A DNA stretch of 51,381 nucleotides, from the NCBI GenBank assembly GCA_044433645.1, contig JAWXTK010000017.1:1-51381 (forward strand), written 5' to 3'. The notes under the pieces were generated by a model. It saw nothing but the letters and a program-made list of their open reading frames with translations. It had not been told where the DNA came from and made no database searches. Position 1 is the stretch's first letter. Each line of letters begins with the position of its first letter. The translations under genes were made by a program, and so were the position numbers. This DNA is from JAWXTK01 sp044433645 (GTDB lineage Bacteria > Bacteroidota > Bacteroidia > Bacteroidales > Rikenellaceae). Shown here one piece after another: positions 46,781-51,381 of the stretch.

Positions 46781-49119
46781 TTAGGTGTTTTTTGCTTGTG
46801 AAAACCTATAATATTGCCCATGTCATCGTCGGGATTTTCGCCGTATTTTGAACCATAACCCGAGTAACCTCCATATTGTTTTTGATTGGTTTCTTTAACA
46901 TCATTTAGCACCAGACTCATGTTTTTATATTGTCCTGAGTTGTAAATTTTGTTTAATTCGGGTATGCTTCTTTTGTCAAAAAGTTCTGCTCGCACTACAA
47001 AGATAGTATTTGTACACGATTTTGCAACTATCAAACTATCACTAACTATCTCAATAGGTGGACAATCTAAGAAAATATAGTCGTACAAGGGCTTTAATGA
47101 GCCTATTAATTCCCCAAATTTTTTGTTGAGAAGTAGCTCCGAGGGGTTGGGAGGCAAGATGCCGACGGCTATTGCATCTAGGTTTTCATTAAACGCATTT
47201 TTTATAATTACATCCTCAATTTTTGTAGTATTGCCGTTTAAAATATTTGCAAGACCAACTCTGGGCATGCCCAAAAGTTTGCTCATTGCTGCTACTCTCA
47301 TGTCGCAATCTAGGATTAAAACTCGTGATGATTTTAGAGATATGGTTTTGGCTAGATTTGCGCATACTAGGGTCTTGCCCGAGGATGGAATTAATGAAAT
47401 TATTTGTATGATTTTGCAATGCTCATTATCGCCCGACAAGAAATCTAAGTTAGAGCGTAGCACTTTAAAGGCCTCGCTTGGATTGCGGCGTTTTGTGTTA
47501 GTTTTCTCGGCGAGACTTGGCACGTAGCCAAGGTAGGGGATGATGCAAGACTCTAAATCGTCCTTAGTTTTTATGGCTGTATCGAGGGATTTTTTGATGA
47601 TGATGTAAAAAGTAGCAAGAGCCAAACCCGATAGAAAACTTAGGGTGAGTATAATTGCTAAGTTAGGCGATTTTGCTTGCTTTTCGCCCGTTGAAAAGCT
47701 GAGGATTTTAGTGTTTAGCGAGGTGAAAGTTTTGGTGAGAGAATTTTCTTCTCTTTTTTGCAACAGGAACAGATAAAGTTCTTCTTTGATTTTTTGCTCG
47801 CGGATTTTTGAGAGCAAATATAGCTCATGCAAGGGGGCTTTTGTGAGTTCGTTTTTGTGTTTTGTCTCGTTTTTCTCTTCGCTTTGAATCTGCAAGCTAA
47901 GGGCGTTGATATAATCCTTTATTGAAAGCGAAAGGATTTGTTTTAGCGATTTTATGTTTTGCTTTTGCTCTGCAATTAAGGGGTTGTTTACTCCACTGTT
48001 TCTGCTTAGATAATCTAAGCGTAAAATGGCTTCGTTGTATTGCGCGATTTGAGTTTCTAAGGAATTAGAATATAGACCTGAACTTAGGGGTAAAAGTTTG
48101 TCTTGTTGTTGGTTCTCCTCTATAAAATCTTTTATGTAATTTGCCACGGCAAGCGAGTTGTTTAACTCAATTAATTTCCTCTGGTTTTCGCTCTGAAAAG
48201 TTTGTTCAAGCGAGCTTGTTGCTGAGAAATCTACTATTAAATTTTGGCTTTTATAGTCAGAAATATCTTTGTCTATTTTATCTAATTCCTTGGCTAGGGA
48301 TGTTAATCTTTCGTCTATAAATTCTTGCGTGCTTTGGTTTACTTGGGTCGCATCAAAAAGATAATTTTCATTGTAAACTTCAATTAAGGTATTGAGCAAG
48401 TCGTCGGCTTTGAGTTTTGAGCCTAGACTTATGCTTAAATCTATAATGGAGGTGCTGTTGTCTCTTAGGGAAACGTTGAGCATTTTTGTATATTCTTTTG
48501 CGAGTTCATGGGCATCGGTTTGGGTGTATTTGAATGTTTGATTTGAGGGTAAGTTTTCTGTTTTATTTATTGTAATCTCACCATATCGAGTTTTTATTTT
48601 TTGACCAAATTTGTAAAGGCCTTTTATTCTTATTTTTTCGTCGCCAATTTTTAGTTTGCTGATTTTAAATTCGTTGTTTTTGTTAGTTTTAAATTTTAGA
48701 TAAATTTCCTTGTTTTGGAGTTTTTCATCTAAAATAATTTTGACGGGGAGCTCTCTATAAAGGTCTATCCATCTTAAGTTTTTTTGTTTATAACTTAGGT
48801 TTTTGTCTAGATTTTTGCGAATTATTACTTGGTAAATTAACTCGGGATTTGAGAGTATTTGTATTTCGTTTTTTATATCTGCGTTACTGCCTTCGAGTCC
48901 TAAACTTTCTAAAAGGGGGTTGCTAGATTGTTCATCTTTGATTAAAATAGATGTTGTGCGCTCAAAAATCGGGGCGCTTTTTAGGTAAATTATTGTGCCT
49001 AAAATTAGAGCCAAGATTATGCTTGTGATAAATAAGAAAATATTATTTATAAAAGCCTCCCAAATGTCTTTGAGGGTTACAAATTGATTATTCACGGCAG
49101 ATATTTTATAAGTTGACAA
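46777..49119 (-). CDS. wzc: Wzc-type chain-length regulator and tyrosine kinase
   Basis: 780 residues joining a Wzz domain and a BY-kinase. The first membrane helix is at about 27-47 and a long coiled-coil periplasmic region is at about 240-450. A second helix near 485-508 and a cytoplasmic kinase with Walker A SLIPSSGKTLVCANLA (about 575-590) follow. The Walker A' block is RVLILDCDMR, Walker B is YIFLDCPP, and the C-terminal tyrosine cluster is QKQYGGYSGYGSKYGENP. It controls polymer length and export through Wza. The frame opens with TTG 49119, overlapping the wza end by 14 bases. GTG 49095 is an equally good start. No ATG lies near. Confidence 0.93.
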   Translation of the reverse strand: MSTYKISAVNNQFVTLKDIWEAFINNIFLFITSIILALILGTIIYLKSAPIFERTTSILIKDEQSSNPLLESLGLEGSNADIKNEIQILSNPELIYQVIIRKNLDKNLSYKQKNLRWIDLYRELPVKIILDEKLQNKEIYLKFKTNKNNEFKISKLKIGDEKIRIKGLYKFGQKIKTRYGEITINKTENLPSNQTFKYTQTDAHELAKEYTKMLNVSLRDNSTSIIDLSISLGSKLKADDLLNTLIEVYNENYLFDATQVNQSTQEFIDERLTSLAKELDKIDKDISDYKSQNLIVDFSATSSLEQTFQSENQRKLIELNNSLAVANYIKDFIEENQQQDKLLPLSSGLYSNSLETQIAQYNEAILRLDYLSRNSGVNNPLIAEQKQNIKSLKQILSLSIKDYINALSLQIQSEEKNETKHKNELTKAPLHELYLLSKIREQKIKEELYLFLLQKREENSLTKTFTSLNTKILSFSTGEKQAKSPNLAIILTLSFLSGLALATFYIIIKKSLDTAIKTKDDLESCIIPYLGYVPSLAEKTNTKRRNPSEAFKVLRSNLDFLSGDNEHCKIIQIISLIPSSGKTLVCANLAKTISLKSSRVLILDCDMRVAAMSKLLGMPRVGLANILNGNTTKIEDVIIKNAFNENLDAIAVGILPPNPSELLLNKKFGELIGSLKPLYDYIFLDCPPIEIVSDSLIVAKSCTNTIFVVRAELFDKRSIPELNKIYNSGQYKNMSLVLNDVKETNQKQYGGYSGYGSKYGENPDDDMGNIIGFHKQKTPK

Positions 49120-49870
49120 ATAGTAGAGTTATGGTGGTTAGAAACGAGGCAAGCGAAGTCCAAAACGAGACAGTATTCAGGCTATTGCCATTTGCTGTGG
49201 ATTGGTTGCTGCGAGTTTTGCTGGGCTCTATGTAGATTACGTCGTTTTGTTGTATGTAAAACGCAGGTGAGAGAAAGATATTTTTGTCTGTAAGATTAAG
49301 TTTGTATGTGATGATTTTGTCTCCATTTCGTCGGCTCACAAATACCCTATCGCGCAGACCATAAATTGTTAAATCGCCTGAGGTGCTTAGTGCATCAAAG
49401 ATAGTTGTCTTGTCTTTTTCTAGCATAAATTTTCCGGGTGAGTTCACTTCGCCTAGGGTGTAGAAACTAAGGTTTATGAATTCAACTGTTACTATGGGCT
49501 CGTTGAGCATTTTGCTCTCTGTGATTTTGGTTTTGATAAAGTTTGTAAGTTCACTTTTTGTCATGCCTTCAATTTTTAATTCGCCTAATATAGGGAAGTC
49601 AATGTAGCCTTCGGGGCTGATTGTATAGTCAAGATATTGAACGGTGCTATTGCCAAAAGAGGGTTTGATAAGATTGAAAATGCTGGATAATTCTGCGTCT
49701 TTGCTTGAGACTGTAATAGAGATAATATCGCCAGGGAGGAGTTTGATATTTCCCTCTTGCAAAATTTCTATTTCTTTGCCTATTTCTTGGTTTTGAAGGT
49801 AGAGGATTTTTCTTTGGCTTGAGCAGCAAACAAGTAGACTAATAAGCAGAATGAATACACAATTTTTCAT
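49106..49870 (-). CDS. wza: Wza-type polysaccharide export lipoprotein
   Basis: 254 residues, shorter than E. coli Wza but normal for Bacteroidetes. The signal MKNCVFILLISLLVCCS has a lipobox, so the protein is anchored in the outer membrane. The Poly_export domain (about 42-130) is seen in KLLPGDIISITVSSKD and YTISPEGYIDFPILGELKIE, followed by a SLBB domain (about 138-215) with FYTLGEVNSPGKFML. A C-terminal membrane segment (about 232-252) is unusual but common in this branch. The ATG overlaps the wecA-like stop (TAATG). Confidence 0.92.
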   Translation of the reverse strand: MKNCVFILLISLLVCCSSQRKILYLQNQEIGKEIEILQEGNIKLLPGDIISITVSSKDAELSSIFNLIKPSFGNSTVQYLDYTISPEGYIDFPILGELKIEGMTKSELTNFIKTKITESKMLNEPIVTVEFINLSFYTLGEVNSPGKFMLEKDKTTIFDALSTSGDLTIYGLRDRVFVSRRNGDKIITYKLNLTDKNIFLSPAFYIQQNDVIYIEPSKTRSNQSTANGNSLNTVSFWTSLASFLTTITLLFVNL

Positions 49871-50952
49871 TATTTTGATTTTTTAGAAATTACAACTACG
49901 CCCAAGCCCCAAAGGGCTAAATCTGCGACAAAAACCGAGGTTATACTTAGGTAATATGCGAGAAGTAAGTTAATTGAGATTAGTACACAATTTGTGAGAA
50001 TTATCCACCCCAGAGCATTGCGAGGACTGCATCCCAGAGCCATTATTTTGTGATGAATATGGTTTTTGTCAGGCATGAAAATAGGCTTGTGAGCCCTGTA
50101 TCTAACATACATTATTCTTAGTACATCTAAACATGGGATTAGCAGTACGGTGTAGGCTAAAATGAAATAAGTGCCATTCCAATAAAGGTTGGCCCCCGAT
50201 GGAATGAGGTTAAATATTTTGACTGTGAGATAGCCTATTATGCCACCAATAACAAGCGAGCCTGTGTCGCCCATAAAAATTTTACTATCTATGTTTTCGC
50301 GTACGCCAAACACATTAGTGAAGCAAAAAGGCAGGAGAGTTCCCACGCTGGCGAAAGCAAAAATTGATAAATCTATTTGCTCGTTTGCGTAAAAAATTAT
50401 TCCGTAAGTGCTCAGAGCTATAATGGATAATAGTGATGCAAGTCCGTCTATGCCGTCTATTAAATTAATTGCATTTGAGACGTAGATATAAAATAATATT
50501 GATAGAGGTACGCCCAAAAATGGGGGAATAGAATTTATCCCAAAAAGATTGTGCGCCGACTTAAAATACGCCCCAGCACTCACAATTAAAATAGCCGAAA
50601 AAAGTTGAAAAACGAATTTTGTTTTGTAGTCTACGCCCAAAATATCGTCGAGTATTCCTATAATATAAAGCAGAAATAAAGCCAAACCAACTAAAATAAA
50701 ATTTGCGCTTAAGTCTATGGGCGAGATAAAATCAAAGTTGAAAATATTAGTTAAAACTATGCTAAACCACGTGGCAAACATAATGCTAGGATAAAAGCTA
50801 ACTCCCCCGAGCCGAGATGCCCACCCCTGGTGCACTTTGCGCGAGCAGGTGGCGTCAATTAATCGTTTTTTGAGTGAAAGAAGTAAGATGTGGGGCAGCG
50901 AAAATGAAACTGCCAAGAAGCTAATTAAAAATGCAAGAGCGATTATCGTCAT
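49870..50952 (-). CDS. WecA/MraY-like undecaprenyl-phosphate sugar-1-phosphate transferase
   Basis: 360 residues from the ATG at 50952, with about 11 membrane helices. It transfers a HexNAc-1-phosphate to undecaprenyl phosphate and starts the repeat unit. Family motifs are SRKVHQGWASRLGGVSFYP, LIDGIDGLASLLSI (NLIDGIDG, catalytic Asp), FMGDTGSLVIGGIIG, and the cytoplasmic HIHHKIMALG with the sugar-binding histidines. The start ATG overlaps the stop of the NusG-like gene (TAATG). An upstream open extension of 13 residues lies inside that gene and is not needed. Confidence 0.93.
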   Translation of the reverse strand: MTIIALAFLISFLAVSFSLPHILLLSLKKRLIDATCSRKVHQGWASRLGGVSFYPSIMFATWFSIVLTNIFNFDFISPIDLSANFILVGLALFLLYIIGILDDILGVDYKTKFVFQLFSAILIVSAGAYFKSAHNLFGINSIPPFLGVPLSILFYIYVSNAINLIDGIDGLASLLSIIALSTYGIIFYANEQIDLSIFAFASVGTLLPFCFTNVFGVRENIDSKIFMGDTGSLVIGGIIGYLTVKIFNLIPSGANLYWNGTYFILAYTVLLIPCLDVLRIMYVRYRAHKPIFMPDKNHIHHKIMALGCSPRNALGWIILTNCVLISINLLLAYYLSITSVFVADLALWGLGVVVISKKSK

Positions 50953-51381
50953 TACCTTAATATTTCTATAAATTTTGCGTCTATGCAACACATCGCAACG
51001 CTTAAGACATTATCTATATCTAAGACCACGCGTTTTTCTCTTAAGCCTTTAATTTTGGTGAGTCTGCCTTCAAAATTTTTAAACTCTCCGTCCATGATTT
51101 TTACCCTTGTACCTTTTTTAAGAACACTGTCTTCGGCACTTAAATAGATTAAATCGTTATCCTCATTTGAGGTGAGAGAGATGAACTGCAACATTTGTTT
51201 TTCGGGGATGATAATGGGGCGAAGAACGTCATCGTTTTTGGTTAACATATTAAACATAAAGTTGCTGAATTCAACCTGCAAATGCAACTGAATTGAGGTC
51301 AAGAAACTATAGGGACATAAGAAAAGGCGAAACAAATCGGAGCCAGGCTCAAATTTATTCCGCCTAAGCGATAAAATTTTC
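50952..51381 (-). CDS. NusG/UpxY-like antiterminator, N-terminus cut by the window edge
   Basis: The frame is open to the edge, so the N-terminal NGN domain continues outside. The visible part has the end of the NGN domain (FSNFMFNMLTKNDDVLRPII, IPEKQMLQFI) and a complete KOW domain, KKGTRVKIMDGEFKNFEGRL, with REKRVVLDIDNV as its last strands. In Bacteroidetes such specialised NusG paralogues head capsule operons and prevent early termination so that the long transcript is finished. The position, first gene of a roughly 15-kb operon, fits. A TTG at 51335 is not a likely start. Confidence 0.85.
   Translation of the reverse strand, partial: KILSLRRNKFEPGSDLFRLFLCPYSFLTSIQLHLQVEFSNFMFNMLTKNDDVLRPIIIPEKQMLQFISLTSNEDNDLIYLSAEDSVLKKGTRVKIMDGEFKNFEGRLTKIKGLREKRVVLDIDNVLSVAMCCIDAKFIEILR

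Noticed and set aside
1..51381. CRISPR arrays, tRNA or rRNA genes
   Set aside because: Intergenic gaps are short and contain no regularly spaced repeats, no cloverleaf-like sequence and no rRNA signature.

Overview
The window looks like chromosomal DNA of a member of the Bacteroidetes, most likely Bacteroidales. The support is promoters of the TTG-N19-22-TAnnTTTG type, absence of Shine-Dalgarno-like spacing, many short lipoprotein signal peptides, and a gene set typical of the phylum (YfhO, FtsX-DUF3098-UppP, DUF4254, archaeal-type ProRS, NusG-like protein heading a capsule locus). The DNA is AT-rich and densely coding. The only non-coding stretch over 300 bases is the decayed insertion sequence at the left edge. 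I see no tRNA, rRNA or CRISPR array.

Layout. 1-501: remnant of an IS5-family transposase gene, on the minus strand, with two inferred internal deletions. 502-14395: ordinary chromosomal genes. These are a hypothetical protein with a GH73/LysM peptidoglycan hydrolase, DUF4254 with a heptosyltransferase-like GT9, malate dehydrogenase behind a strong promoter and a CRP/FNR-type palindrome, a polyprenyl diphosphate synthase, then YfhO, FtsX, DUF3098, UppP, AsnS, RpoN and IspH.

14431-25074: a co-oriented block of 14 phage-derived genes starting from a consensus host-type promoter. It encodes tail assembly, tail terminator and baseplate-like proteins, a very small tail protein, a small HTH-like protein, a ClpP-type prohead protease fused to a scaffold, a major capsid protein, a tail-tube-like protein, a portal, a head-tail connector, a holin and a small membrane protein. 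All reading frames are open. I find no terminase, integrase, repressor, replication gene, full-length tape measure or endolysin. The block ends two bases from the stop codon of a convergent host gene. A domesticated, gene-transfer-agent-like element is the most interesting reading. A prophage that has lost its non-structural half is the main alternative.

25077-29233: SPOR-like protein, LEA-type lipoprotein, UbiE/MenG and a LolC/E-type permease form one minus-strand operon, followed by a divergent thioredoxin-fold lipoprotein that lacks the CXXC motif. 29284-32400: two GT2 glycosyltransferases flank UDP-galactopyranose mutase, ending at a perfect 21-bp-stem terminator. 32472-35841: a lipoprotein, ProRS and DeoC.

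35828-51381: a long minus-strand surface polysaccharide operon read from the right edge. Its order is NusG/UpxY-like antiterminator (cut by the window), WecA-like initiating transferase, Wza, Wzc-type tyrosine kinase, Wzx, an F420-hydrogenase-beta-like iron-sulfur protein, pyruvyl transferase, Wzy, three glycosyltransferases, a WecG/TagA/CpsF transferase interrupted by one in-frame stop, then Gmd and Fcl for GDP-L-fucose. Many junctions are TAATG or ATGA overlaps. Together these genes could start a repeat unit on undecaprenyl phosphate, extend it with fucose and probably a pyruvylated sugar, flip it, polymerise it and export it. UppP in the left half would recycle the lipid carrier.
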